Shown here: piece by piece, positions 41,278-51,550 of the stretch
Position numbering within the stretch: the stretch's first letter is position 1
Layout: each line of letters begins with the position of its first letter
Source: Clavaria fumosa
Taxonomy: Eukaryota; Basidiomycota; Agaricomycetes; Agaricales; Clavariaceae
DNA: 64,000 bases
Assembly: GCA_951802425.1 (NCBI GenBank)
Contig: OX637795.1
Span: 1,674,001-1,738,000, forward strand
Direction of reading: 5' to 3'
Translations under genes and position numbers: made by a program
The notes under the pieces: model-generated
The model's input: the letters and a program-made list of their open reading frames with translations, nothing else
Databases searched by the model: none
What the model was told of the DNA's origin: nothing

Positions 41278-41582
41278 TGTCAGACTTAGTCTCACGGTTC
41301 ACACAACTTAACGTAAGGTCGATGATGACGATACTAACATAAGGGGAAAAGGGTACAAGTAAGAAAGCGACGTAGTATATATAGCGAGAGGTTCGGGAGT
41401 TGCCGGCGTTCCCACGCTCGGACCCCGTGCGTCACGTGATGCGTCCAGGCCCGGGTCACGTGATTTTCCCATTATGTAAGCCACCACCCGTTCGGGTCAC
41501 GTGACTCGTGCGCAAACTTCCCGCAACTCTTTTGCGATCCTTTCTTGGCCTTTCCATCCTGCTTATGTAAGCGATCCTGACA
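41278..41582 (-). repeat. 3' LTR of gypsy copy C
   Basis: Carries three perfect TCACGTGA palindromes on the U3 side (41432-41439, 41456-41463, 41497-41504) and TATATATA at 41376-41383. In element orientation the E-boxes come first and the TATA box follows about 50 bp later, a promoter-like layout. Confidence 0.95.
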
Positions 41583-41593
41583 TCACCCCCCTC

Positions 41594-44590
41594 TTAAGGC
41601 TGGGCGTCTCGACCTGCCAACTTCGCCTTGTCAGGGTATTGCTGGAAGAAGTCCCGGAGCAACAGTGCAACGTTAGTGAGGTTGCGACGAGGTTCCCAGG
41701 TGTTCTCCTCTGCAGGGTATCCTAACCACTTCACCAAATACTTCACTCCCCATCCAACCTTCTTGACATCAAGAATTTCCTCCACCTCATACTCCAAGTG
41801 GTCATCGTCAATCGTGGGGGGTGGGGGTGGAGGCAAGTTCTGGGAAGGGAAAGAGGGAGCAATATACGGGGTGAGTAGCAACTCATTGAAAACCCGGTGA
41901 ATGTGCCATGCTCGGGGGAGCTTGAGTCGGTATGCTGCTGGTCCAACCTTCTCTTCGATGGTGAAGGGTCCAGCCCGCTTGTTGTCAAGCTTCTTGGATG
42001 GTCGATCCATTTTCAGGTTCCGGGTATCCAGCCAGACTAAGTCCCCCTTTGAGTATTCACGACTCGGGCGCTTTCCTTTATCATAGCTAGCCTTCATCGC
42101 ATCTGCCGCCTTCCCCATTGCATCCCTGGCTGCTCTTCGGGATTCCGTGAGCTTGGCCATCCACTCGTCTGCTGCAGGGTTCACTTCAGAGGGCGGCCGG
42201 ATACCACCATTCCAAGGGTGCCGGCCATACTCCAGATAGAAAGGTGTGAATCCAGTGGCTGAGTGCTCTCGGTTATTGAGTGCGAACTCGGCTGTGGATA
42301 GCCACTCTGCCCAATCATCCTGCAGATGGTCAACATAGGCCCGGAGATACACTTCAACCTCCTGATTGACCCGCTCTGTCTGTCCATCTGTTTGTGGGTG
42401 GAAGGCAGTGCTCGGGTTCGCCTTAACTCCAATCATCCCATAAAACTCCCTCATGAATCTGGACACAAATTGGGTTCCCCGGTCACTCACAACTTTCTGC
42501 GGGACTCCATGGTCGTGGAAGACCCGGTCTCGAAGGATCCGAGCAGCACCAAGTCCCGTGAGGTCAAGGCCAATAGCTTCGATGAGAGTTCGTTTTGTAA
42601 ACTTGTCGACAATGACAAGGATCGCATTGTGACCACGTGAGAGGGGGAAAGGTCCAACAATGTCCCAAGAGATGACTGCCCAGGGGCTCTCAGGGACAGG
42701 GTGCGGATGGAGTGGAGCGGCGCGCCTGGTACGATCAGGCTTGATTCGTTGGCATGTCTCACATCCACCTGCATACCGATTGGAATCCTTCACCATGCCC
42801 ACCCACCAATAGGACCTCAGCAGAGCCGCCCTCAGTTTCCGTGGACCAGGGTGTCCTGCGATGGGGAGGTCATGCTCAAAGGTGAGCACTGCCTCACGTG
42901 CTTCTGGGGGCACCCAAGTGATTTCTGCCTTCCGCCAGAGTCCCATCCGATCTCTTGTCCACTCATCATCAAGCTCCTCCGGCTTCTGCACATATACCGC
43001 ACTGTTTTTCTGGAGTAGCGTCTCCATCTCCGATGTGAACGATGTGCGGGTCTCAGCCTCTGGGAAGACCTGTACTGGTGCATCCTCCTCCACCATCTCT
43101 CCATAGTCTGGCCTCCGTGAGAGTGCATCCGCTTTCGTGTTTGACTTCCCAGTACGGTACTTGATCTCGAAGTCAAAGCACTGGAGCTCTCCAACCCAAC
43201 GGACCTGCCTCGGTTTCAACTTCTGGGGCTTCCGGAAGTACTGGAGGTTAGCATGGTCCATCCAGATTTCAATAGTCTCTTCCACCCCAATCAGGTAAGC
43301 CCGCCACTCGCGTAGTGCCCGGATTACAGCCAGGAACTCCTTGTCGTACACATCGTAATTCTTCTCAGCTGCAGTGAGGGCTTTGGAGATGTAGTCTACA
43401 ACTCTCCAAGTCCCATCCACCTGCTGCTGTGAGAGAACTCCTCCAGTCGCCAAGTTGCTCGCATCTGTTTCTACCTTCCATCTCCCTTTGTCTTGTGGTA
43501 GAGCCAAGACCGGGGCTGATACTAGTGCCAGGCGGAGATCTTGGAAGGCTGCTTCCTCCTCCTCCTCCCATCTCCACGGGACTTTCCCTGTCAGCCGGAA
43601 GAGTGGTTTTGCCCGGGCAGAGAGATTTGGGATGTGCCGGCGGAGGTAGTTCAGCATCCCGTTGAATCTTTGTACCTCTTTCACATTTTTCGGTCTGGGC
43701 CAGTTACGGATTGCCGCGCCTTTAGCTGGGTCATGCTCTAGACGGTTGTGGGAGATCTTCATCCCCAGGAAGAAAACCTCACTCTTCTCGAACTCGCACT
43801 TGCTGAGTCTGAGACACAGGCCATTCTCCCCAAACTTCTTCAAGACCCGATCCATCCAATACCGATGTGTAGCCAAATCCTCTGCAAACACTATAACATC
43901 ATCGACATAGGCTCGGACATGCCCCCCTGCAATCTCTTCTCTCAACACATGGTTCATGAAGCGCTGGAAGGTTGCAGGCGCATTCTGCAGCCCAAACCAC
44001 ATAACTGCCGGTTCGAAGAGTCCACGGGGCGTTAGGAAAGCACAGCGGTGCTGATGTTCTGGCCAGACCTGCATCGATGGGAAACCTCCCTTCGCATCAA
44101 TCTTGGAATAGATGGTCGCCCCCTTTAACACATCCACAGTGTCTCGTATGAGGGGGAGGGGGTACTTGTCTTTGATTAGATACGAGTTCAGCCTAGAGTA
44201 ATCGATAATCGGCCGCAGCTTGTCCTTCTCACGTTTGAAGAAGAAGGGGCTTGCGTACGGGGACTTCGAAGGTCGGATTCGTCCAGAAGCTAGCTGCTCA
44301 TCCACCCAGCGATTCATTTCCACCATCTCTTCTCGTGTCAGAGAGTATAGCTTAGAGGAGAGGTGTCCAGGGTCTGTTTTAAACTCGATTTTGATATCAA
44401 AGTCAGGGCGGGAGCGGGGGAGCTCATCCCACTTTGCTTCACTAAAAACCAAAGGGTAGCGGCTGGGCCAATCAGGGGTAGGGCCAGTGTTGGGAAAACG
44501 GGTGTCCGGGATACTGGCCGAGGCCAGTACTCGCTTTTGGTGGACCTGAGGGTCGAACAGGGGACCGGTGGCTGTGTGGGGAGGAGGCAC
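41594..44590 (-). CDS. gypsy copy C Pol: RT, RNase H, integrase, chromodomain
   Basis: A 998-codon open frame without stops. RT: YSKIDAKGGFPSMQVW and AYVDDVIVFAED (YxDD, about residue 230). RNase H: VETDASNLATGGVLSQQQVD. Integrase: zinc-binding GHPGPRKLRAALLRSYWW ... CETCQRIKPDR (from about residue 580), core with WDIVGPFP, VVSDRGTQFV and DGQTERVNQEVEVYL (D,D,E). Chromodomain near residue 930: VEEILDVKKVGWGVKYLVKW with NTWEPRRNL, which usually reads a histone mark and steers insertion into heterochromatin. TAA at 41594, then a polypurine tract. The first codons (MPPPHTATG) are probably not a true start; Pol should be made as part of Gag-Pol, and a frame change lies just upstream. Confidence 0.93.
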   Translation of the reverse strand: MPPPHTATGPLFDPQVHQKRVLASASIPDTRFPNTGPTPDWPSRYPLVFSEAKWDELPRSRPDFDIKIEFKTDPGHLSSKLYSLTREEMVEMNRWVDEQLASGRIRPSKSPYASPFFFKREKDKLRPIIDYSRLNSYLIKDKYPLPLIRDTVDVLKGATIYSKIDAKGGFPSMQVWPEHQHRCAFLTPRGLFEPAVMWFGLQNAPATFQRFMNHVLREEIAGGHVRAYVDDVIVFAEDLATHRYWMDRVLKKFGENGLCLRLSKCEFEKSEVFFLGMKISHNRLEHDPAKGAAIRNWPRPKNVKEVQRFNGMLNYLRRHIPNLSARAKPLFRLTGKVPWRWEEEEEAAFQDLRLALVSAPVLALPQDKGRWKVETDASNLATGGVLSQQQVDGTWRVVDYISKALTAAEKNYDVYDKEFLAVIRALREWRAYLIGVEETIEIWMDHANLQYFRKPQKLKPRQVRWVGELQCFDFEIKYRTGKSNTKADALSRRPDYGEMVEEDAPVQVFPEAETRTSFTSEMETLLQKNSAVYVQKPEELDDEWTRDRMGLWRKAEITWVPPEAREAVLTFEHDLPIAGHPGPRKLRAALLRSYWWVGMVKDSNRYAGGCETCQRIKPDRTRRAAPLHPHPVPESPWAVISWDIVGPFPLSRGHNAILVIVDKFTKRTLIEAIGLDLTGLGAARILRDRVFHDHGVPQKVVSDRGTQFVSRFMREFYGMIGVKANPSTAFHPQTDGQTERVNQEVEVYLRAYVDHLQDDWAEWLSTAEFALNNREHSATGFTPFYLEYGRHPWNGGIRPPSEVNPAADEWMAKLTESRRAARDAMGKAADAMKASYDKGKRPSREYSKGDLVWLDTRNLKMDRPSKKLDNKRAGPFTIEEKVGPAAYRLKLPRAWHIHRVFNELLLTPYIAPSFPSQNLPPPPPPTIDDDHLEYEVEEILDVKKVGWGVKYLVKWLGYPAEENTWEPRRNLTNVALLLRDFFQQYPDKAKLAGRDAQP

Positions 44591-45215
44591 AGGAGTTGGG
44601 GCAGCGGGTGAGCCTTACTTCAGCTTTCACCCAGTCGATCTCTGGATTATGACGCTTTAGCCAGTCATGCCCAAGGATCGCCGTGTGGGACTGAGTCTTC
44701 CCTAGCAGGAAGTGGATCCGCTCCTGGTGGTCGCCAACCGTCACAAGCAGCTCCATCCCATACCGGATCTTACCATCTCTGTTCTGTGTTCCATCCACAT
44801 TATACATGGTGATTGGATTCAGCAAGGGAGATGGTTCCAATCCCACTTTTTTCGCCCACTCCAAGTCCATAAAGCAGTTGGTGCAGCCTGAGTCGACAAG
44901 GGCTTTCGTAGTTGCCCCTTTGCCAGTGCTGAGAGCCTCCAGGTGCACCTGGATGGAGAGCTCTCGGGGCATATGCAATAGGGTGTCCTTCAGCACCTCT
45001 GCAAGGTGCTTTGTTGGCTCCACTTGGCTGCTAGTCCCCTTTTCTCTTTTCGGTATTTCACTTTTAGCGGTTTCCGTTTCCACTTTGTCCTTCACCTCAG
45101 CCCCAATCCGGGTGTGTCTCCGCTGCAAGATAGTGTATTTTGGGATACTAGCTGCGGGTACAGGGACGGGAGGGGGGCTGGGATATCTACTCCTGAGACT
45201 CCAGTTCGGACTCAC
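44472..45215 (-). pseudogene. gypsy copy C aspartic protease region (frame-shifted)
   Basis: Aspartic protease with LVDSGCTNCFMDLEWAKKVG (DSG active site, about 44900) and the partner strand region ILGHDWLKRHNPEIDW. The stretch 45212 to about 44530 reads in a frame one base off from both gag and Pol. Copy B reads through the same region without a break. Two compensating single-base indels are the simplest reading. The 3' overlap with the Pol frame (44590-44472) is only the tail of the shifted frame. Confidence 0.85.
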
Positions 45216-46213
45216 TGGGCCTCGTCTCCAAAATCCGGCTCTTCAACAGGAGCCCTCTTCTCTCTCTCGAGCAAATCCAGGCGGTCTCGGAGCAGTGCGA
45301 TCTCGTTCTCATAGTCCTCTGCACTATGTGCCTGGCTTTCCACGGCGCGGATCTGCGGCCTCGGGATCTGCGGACGTGTGTCCTGGAGCTGGCAATCTCT
45401 CACCATGTGACCAGCTTGGCCACATCAGAAGCAGGTGCGCAACACTCCAGGGGCACGGGCATGATCCACCACCATGGCATCACCGGCATTGGTGGGACGC
45501 AGCATGGTGGGAGGGGCAGGGGTGCGGGCCAGAGGCTGGGCCAGGAAGGGACGGGGGGCTGGGGCGAAGCGGGTTTGTTGAGGGAGGGGGCGGCTGGTTG
45601 CGGGCAGAGCAGGACGCACAGAGTTCTGTTGTGCGATGACTCCGTCGAGGCGATGCTGCTGAGCGTCTAGCTTTTCGGCAAGTGCCTTCCACTGCACGTA
45701 GGTCTCTGGCATTGGCGAAACACCATAGACCTTTCCCACTAGCCTCCTGCTCAGATTCGACTCCAGCCAATGGACCAGGATGTCCGAATTGGCCACTTCT
45801 GTCATCCCCGCTCTTCGGAACATTGTTTCGAACTTTGCGAAGAACTCAGGTGCCGTCATGCCACCCTGTTTCAACTTCGCAATATCTGCGAGGGCAGTCG
45901 CACGGTCGTTCGGGTCATCGAACGCTCGCTTCATCTCTTCCACAAATTCTGCCCAGGTTCCAACCTCGTTGTTACCCAGGATTTCCTCTCCCTTCACATT
46001 TGCCCATTCTGCGGCAAACCCCTCGCCAGTAATTTTGCTGAGGGTGTAGAGGACCTTTGCCAGGTCCGTGGCATAGATTATCGGATTCGCCATAAACAGG
46101 AGGCAGAGCGACCGGAGGAATGTACGGAAATTTCTTTTTTGCCCATCGAATGGGGCGACGACTAAATCCAGCCTCGTGGCATGGACTTCAGGCGGGGCGA
46201 CGTGGTCAGCCAT
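45212..46213 (-). pseudogene. gypsy copy C gag with TGA in the zinc knuckle
   Basis: ATG at 46213 (MADHVAPPEVHATRLDLVVA). Capsid-like block LVVAPFDGQKRNFRTFLRSL, MKRAFDDPNDRATALADIAK, SNLSRRLVGKVYGVSPMPET. The frame stops at a TGA (45425-45427) inside the knuckle, CF*CGQAGHMVRDC; copy B has Arg at this position (CFRCHQIGH). Downstream in the same frame the text continues to DFGDEAQ and stops at 45212. Confidence 0.9.
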
Positions 46214-46866
46214 CACAGACCCTGGTGGTGGTGATGGGGTTTCGGGGACGTCGGTAACAGGGGAATCGGGGGGGAGCTGGGCTCGACCCGGTCTCGGACG
46301 CAGACGCTGTAAATAGAATTCCGGGCCTTGGGCACTCAGGATTTCTTCGATCTCTTAGCAGTCCTGTCCTCTCAGGCTGCTCTCTATGTATCTAGGTACT
46401 TATAGAACTCTTATTCTATAAAACTTGTTGCTAGCGTGGGGCCCAAATGGTGTCCCAGGTGGTCACTCCACAACTCCTAGTGAGTTGCCCGTGTGCCCTT
46501 CTGACAATGGTCACAGAGCAAGGGCCCTGTCCACTGGACCAGGAAACTACAGAAAAACTATGTATAGGGCCTTTCCGTGCCCTGTACACTACACGATTCA
46601 CTGGTACGTAGCTGTAAAGCAAAGTTCCGGGCCTTTGGCACTCGGTGTCTCTTGGGGAGGGTCACAGTAGACTTCCTCTGGGTCTGGTCACGTGTATCTA
46701 CACGCAGTAAAAATTTCACACGGTTCTGTTGCACACCGTGGGCAGGGTAAAGAGAAAGAGGATGAGGGGGATAAGCTGTCACAGAGTGTGACAGTTTGAG
46801 ATAGGGGTCCAGGCTAGCCGGGTTAGGACACGGGGCTAGGGCAGACAGGGGTTGATGTTAGTATTG
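46214..46866 (-). other. 5' leader of gypsy copy C
   Basis: About 650 nt between LTR and gag start with blocks shared with copies A and B; two similar GTTCCGGGCCTTTGGCACTC / ATTCCGGGCCTTGGGCACTC segments (about 46630 and 46325). Non-coding; possible packaging or initiation role. Confidence 0.7.
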
Positions 46867-47171
46867 TGTCAGACTTAGTCTCACGGTTCACACAACTTAA
46901 CGTAAGGTCGATGATGACGATACTAACATAAGGGGAAAAGGGTACAAGTAAGAAAGCGACGTAGTATATATAGCGAGAGGTTCGGGAGTTGCCGGCGTTC
47001 CCACGCTCGGACCCCGTGCGTCACGTGATGCGTCCAGGCCCGGGTCACGTGATTTTCCCATTATGTAAGCCACCACCCGTTCGGGTCACGTGACTCGTGC
47101 GCAAACTTCCCGCAACTCTTTTGCGATCCTTTCTTGGCCTTTCCATCCTGCTTATGTAAGCGATCCTGACA
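46867..47171 (-). repeat. 5' LTR of gypsy copy C
   Basis: Identical to 41278-41582 by eye, including the three TCACGTGA boxes and TATATATA (about 46965-46972). Confidence 0.95.
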
Positions 47172-47176
47172 AATTC

Positions 47177-47452
47177 TCAAGCATTTGGCTCAGGATTTTT
47201 TATAAACACAGACTATTTGATATGTAGATTATGGGGAAAATACAGGCATATAATCCACTGTAGTGAGTGCAGTGGGTTAGGGCAAGAATGACTGTAAAGA
47301 CTGCTAGCATCAGGAAAAAGGCTCACATGCTGTAGACACCAGCATGTGATCTGTACATCAGCACTTCTACAAATGTCTTGTTGCCTTTTTAACCTTTTTC
47401 CACATGAGGTGAGCAATCTGATGCATTATTTAGGCTAATTACCATTAGTTGG
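47177..47452. other. Spacer between gypsy C and the GC-rich fold-back
   Basis: Non-repetitive, AT-balanced; no coding potential or motif recognised. Confidence 0.5.
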
Positions 47453-49461
47453 TTATGCATGGAAGATGGTAAGTTGCTGTGCCACTGCATTGCATCACCC
47501 TCACCTCCCCAGCTCCTGTCACATTGCATCACCCTCACCTCCCCAGCTCCTGTCACATTGCATCATCCCTGCCTCCCAGCTGCCGCCTGCCCTGCTGCTG
47601 CCACCTGCCACCTGCCCTCCTGCCACCACCTGCCACCCGCTCCCCACCCCGCTGCTCCTGCCCTACCATTGCTGCCACTGCTATGTGCCACCTGCCCTGC
47701 TGCTGCCACCTGCCGCCCGCCCTGCTGCCGCCACCCGCCTCTGCCCTTCTGCCGCCACCCACCTCTGCCCTTCTGCTGCCACCTGCCGCCCACCCTTCTG
47801 CCACCACCCGCCACCCACCCTTCTGCCGCCACCCACCGCCTGCTCCCCACCCCGCTGCTCCTGCCCTGCTGTTGCTGCCACTCCCTGCCCAGCTGCTACC
47901 AATGGCCCCAGCCCCCACATTGGTCTGTGACCATGGTTGGGGGCTTGGGCCATTGCCACAGGGAGGGAGGGCACACCTGGCAGGCAGCCTATCGTGGCCG
48001 CAGCCCTCGTCGCACCTGTCGCCCCCATCGCCCCCGTCAGCCCTGTCGCCATTGTCATTGTTCTTGCCCCTCCCACCACTCTCATCATTGTGCCGCTGCT
48101 GAAGAGAGGGAGAGAGGGAGGGGAGAGAGAGGGGGGGAGGGTGAAAGAAAGAGAAAAAAAAAGAGGGAGGAACATGCACCAGTGGTCATCGTCATTGCCG
48201 TTGTCACCTGTGCCTCATTGAGACCCATAAGTCACAGCCACAGTATCTGTCATACTGACAGAAAAACTGTCCCTGCATCCTAGTCTGAGTATAATAAATT
48301 CTGAAAATAATTGGGAAGGATTGAGTCCACATGCTCAACAATCCTATGTTAAATTTACAATCTAGAATGCTGTCTAAAAAGTGTGATGATGATTGAATCA
48401 GTTTCTCACTTTACAGTTACATGTGTGACTAGATGACTGCCTTGGTTCAGCCACACTCGTGCCAGCAATGGTGCATCATTATTCCCATCCCCCTTCTCCC
48501 CTCACTAATCCACCATTTAGCAGCTGGCAACGACATTGACAACACCTGCGGCAGACAACAACAGTGATAATGGCCACAGCAGACAGCGATGGCAACTACG
48601 AAAGCAGTAGGTGACAACAACAATGGCAGCTAGGGCTCTTCCCCCAGGCGACGACGGTGACGACGACAACTGCTGGCGCATGTTCCTCTTTCTTTCTTTT
48701 TTCTCTTTCTTTCACCCTCCCCCCTCTCTTTTTCACCTCCCTCTCTCCCTCTCTGCAGCAGCGGCCTAACAACGATGGCGGGAGGGGCAACAACAACAAC
48801 AACGGCGATGGGGGCGATGGGGCTGACGGGGCGACGGGGGCAGCCCCAGCCGCAGCCGCAGTGCCGCCACCCGTACGCGAAGCAGCCAGCGCGAGCGCCA
48901 GACCCACCACGTCCTGCGTGTCCATCGGCCTGATCACCCCATCGTCCCACAGACGCGCTGTCGAGTAGTACGCGGTCAACTGCGCCTCGATCGTCTCCTT
49001 CAGCGCAGCGTGGCGGCCACGATAGGCTGCCTGCCAGGTGCGCCCTCCCTCTCTGTAGCAATGGCCCAAGCCCCCAACCGTGGTCACAGACCAATGGTGG
49101 GGACTGGGGCCATTGGTAGCAGCTGGGCAGGGAGTGGCAGCAACGGCAGGGCAGGAGCAGCGGGGTGGGGAGCGGGCGGCGGGTGGCAGCAGAAGGGTGG
49201 GCGGCAGGTGGCAGCAGAAGGGCAGAGGCGGGTGGCGGCAGCAGGGCAGGCGGCACGTAGCAGCAGAAGGGCGGGCGGCGGGTGGCAGGTGGCAGCAGCA
49301 GGGCGGGCAGCAGGTGGCAGCAGCAGGGCGGGCGGCAGGATGCATGACAGCAAGAGTGATGCATGAGGGGGTGATGCATGATGTGTGGTGGTGTCATGCA
49401 TCATCTCCCTTTGTGTGATGATGCATCCTCACCATTCGCAAACTTACCGTCTTCTATGCAT
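47453..49461. mobile_element. GC-rich fold-back element with a captured gene fragment
   Basis: Ends are roughly inverted copies (left TATGCATGGAAGATGGTAAG, right inverse GATGCATAGAAGACGGTAAG). Two long inverted arms (47480-48215 and 48650-49340) consist of CTGCTGCCACCTGCCGCC-type repeats, a GGGGGCTTGGGCCATTGCCA segment and a purine run (AGAGAGGGAGGGGAG). The middle is 48216-48649. The right arm holds an extra gene fragment that the left arm lacks. Pro/Cys/His-rich open frames in the arms are repeat products. Confidence 0.7.
48868..49016 (-). pseudogene. Captured fragment of methylcrotonyl-CoA carboxylase beta subunit
   Basis: Minus strand, [22 protein letters not shown] ... [20 protein letters not shown] (shown in two parts). 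The pattern [11 protein letters not shown], then DTxxVLGLAL, is the C-terminal end of the carboxyltransferase (beta) subunit of 3-methylcrotonyl-CoA carboxylase, an enzyme of leucine breakdown in mitochondria. Only about 50 residues are present, followed by Ala/Gly/Pro-rich repeat text. Unlike its flanks it is CpG-rich. It has no start, stop or upstream domain and is a captured piece. Confidence 0.75.
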
Positions 49462-49744
49462 CACATGCTTACTGTAATTACAATAGATTATTGCATTAAT
49501 TTACTTGAATTGCCTGCTTTTTCATGACTTTTTCAACCTTCTTAATGACTTGTCTGCCTTGAACAAGTAGGTCCCATTTATTGTACAAGGTAATCAAGAT
49601 GATGGGACCACCAAAAGTAGCATAAAAGTTCTCAACAAGGCAACAAGTCCTCAACAAGTCAATCCACAAGACACTTGTACAAGTACTGATGTAGCACAAG
49701 GTGGGCTCAGTAGATCAACATAGTTGCAGAGGTGTCATGGTAGT
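49462..49744. other. Spacer left of the Copia element
   Basis: A TTGCAATA-like patch (TTACTGTAATTACAATAG) at 49470, related to 5455 and 29570, then non-repetitive sequence. No gene. Confidence 0.5.
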
Positions 49745-49749
49745 CTTCT

Positions 49750-49873
49750 TGTAGAAATAACTAAAGTGATCTGTATTAGCTCAGTCATAGTAAAGACTGA
49801 GAGTAGTAGTACCTAAAGTGATCTGTATTCTACTCTAATTGATCAGAAGATGTGAAATGCAGAATAGAATGCA
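49750..49873 (-). repeat. Copia LTR (left, 3')
   Basis: 124 bp with CTAAAGTGATCTGTATT present twice inside; differs from the right copy by a few bases (GAAATGCAGAA vs GAAATGTGGAA). Confidence 0.85.
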
Positions 49874-50486
49874 GGTTACTCACAGCTCAGTTGTAGTAAA
49901 GACTGAGCCATGGAAAAAGAAAGTCATACGGCTAAAAAGAGTAATTAAATGTCTGCTCGAGTAAGCGGTTGCGTTACTGGCAGTTTCTGGCTCTCGAAAG
50001 AGGAGGTCATTATGGTAAAAACACTTCAAACATTGAAGTGCCTCAACAATGTCACTTTTGAGGCAGTTGCAGCGCTTCGAAATTGTGATCCCAGCTGCTG
50101 AGAATGCATGTTCACTTGAGACTGAGGTTGCCATGATTGACAGGTAGTCAGCAGCCAAAGACCCCCAAACAGGGTAATGCTGTGCATTGACCTATCATTG
50201 GCATCAGCATAGGTCCGAACCATGAGATGAGCAAGCACATACCCCCCACCATTGGGCAAATGTCATGTCACCAAGCTCATCATGTGTGTTGAGATACAAG
50301 TGAACACCTGGTAGCCATGGTTTCTAGCAGAAAGCCCAGGCTCAGGCCCAAGGCTCGGGCTTCTAGTACTCTGAAGCCCAGCCCTGGGCCCTCTCAAGCC
50401 CTCCCCGGGGCCGGGCCAGGGCTGGGCCTAAATAGGGCTGGGCCAGGCGGGCTCAGGGCTTCAAGCCCAGCCTTCCCCATCACTAG
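49874..50486 (-). mobile_element. Truncated hAT inserted in the Copia RT
   Basis: The right end is a GC-rich hAT terminus: inverted it begins TAGTGATGGGGAAGGCTGGG at 50486, abutting Copia RT text (GGHHQTKGVNYDET). The interior (about 49880-50200, minus) reads SVSSEHAFSAAGITISKRCN and LKSDIVEALQCLKCFYHND, the hATC domain. The left end is missing: the frame runs into the Copia LTR. A sister of the 36922-37547 element. Confidence 0.8.
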
Positions 50487-51550
50487 TTTCGTCGTAGTTT
50501 ACACCCTTTGTTTGATGATGTCCACCAGCGACGACTCATGCCTTGTACTTGACGACTTCGCCGTTTGGTCCAAGCTTCACTTTGAAGACATATCCACAAG
50601 GGATTACCAGTTTGTTGGTTGGACAGTCAACAATGTCCCAGGTGCGAAGGCGCTTCAGAACGTTGAGTTTGGCCTGATAGGCCTGTTTTCACTGATTTGT
50701 GTTGGGGCTGGCTAGTGCCTGAGCGAGGGTGCAAGGCTCGCTGCTGATTGCACCCATGTATAGGGCAATCAAGGGTACATCGCCAGTGTATTCTAGAGCG
50801 ATGTTTGTGTCACTGACATTGGCTCTTTCTGGGGGGTAGCCAGCAAGGGTCCTGTAGTATCCCTGCTGCAGGTGTGTGCGGCGGGGGCGTTCCTCCTCAT
50901 CCGCAGGTGGGTCAGAGAGTGCTGGTTGCACAGCTTCTGCGCCGTCAGCGTCAAGGGGGTCAGGCTGGTCATCATTAGGAGGTGAGTGGGGACGCAGTGT
51001 GGCTTTTAATCTCTCCCCTTCATGCTGCGTCTCTCCGTGCCAGATCAATGTGTCAGGACTCTTGTCTCGGTTGAATACAACCTTGTGCTCGATCCTGACC
51101 TGCCTTTTGTTAGGAAAGTAAATGCAGTACCCAGTGCTCGTTGCATCAAAACCAACAAAGTGGCCCATTCGTGCATGAGACTCGAGCTTTCTGGCCTTGA
51201 CAATTTTAACCCAGGCTGTGGTTCCAAAAGCGACTGTGCAAGAGAGGTCAGGGTGTTTCCTGTAGCGGGCTAGGAAGGGAGTGCGACCATCAAGTGCACG
51301 TGTGGGTGCCCTGTTTGTTATCCATGCTGCGTGACTCATGGCCTCACCCCACAGATTTCTTGGGAGCTTCAAGTCGATGAGCATAGCTCTCACGAGCTCA
51401 ACCTTTGTCCTGTTCCATTGTTCCACCATGCTGACTTGCTCATGCATGTCATGCACAGTGAGTTCTCATTTGATCCCTTTGGAGGCTAGGTGGTCTGAGA
51501 AGTTTTTGGAGGTGAACTCAGCACCACGGTCCAAGCGTAAGTACTTCACT
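50487..51550 (-). pseudogene. Copia integrase core and N-terminal RT
   Basis: From 51550: YLRLDRGAEFTSKNFSDHLA (integrase, second Asp region), a TGA after SKGIK, then VSMVEQWNRTKVELVRAMLI, NLWGEAMSHAAWITNRAPT (third acidic region) and the Copia-typical DGRTPFLARYRKHPDLS, FVGFDATSTGYCIYFPNKR. After the linker (LAQALASPNTNQ) the RT begins near 50640 (NKLVIPCGYVFKVKLGPNGE ... KYKA*VVAGGHHQTKGVN) and is cut at 50487. Not functional. Confidence 0.9.

Larger units (their letters stand above)
41278..47171 (-). mobile_element. Ty3/gypsy chromodomain retrotransposon, copy C (young)
   Basis: LTRs 41278-41582 and 46867-47171, each 305 bp and identical as far as I can compare by eye; perfect AATTC target duplication (41273-41277 and 47172-47176). 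LTR ends are TGTCAG...CTGACA. Complete gag-pol order on the minus strand. CpGs are largely intact, in contrast with copies A and B. It carries one TGA in the gag zinc knuckle and two frame changes around the protease, so this copy probably needs help in trans or readthrough, unless these are sequencing errors. Confidence 0.97.

Noticed and set aside
47459..49404. Pro/Cys/His- and Gly/Trp-rich frames of up to 274 codons
   Set aside because: Low-complexity translation of CTGCTGCCACC-type arms; both strands are open for the same reason. Only the carboxylase-like piece (48868-49016) is supported.
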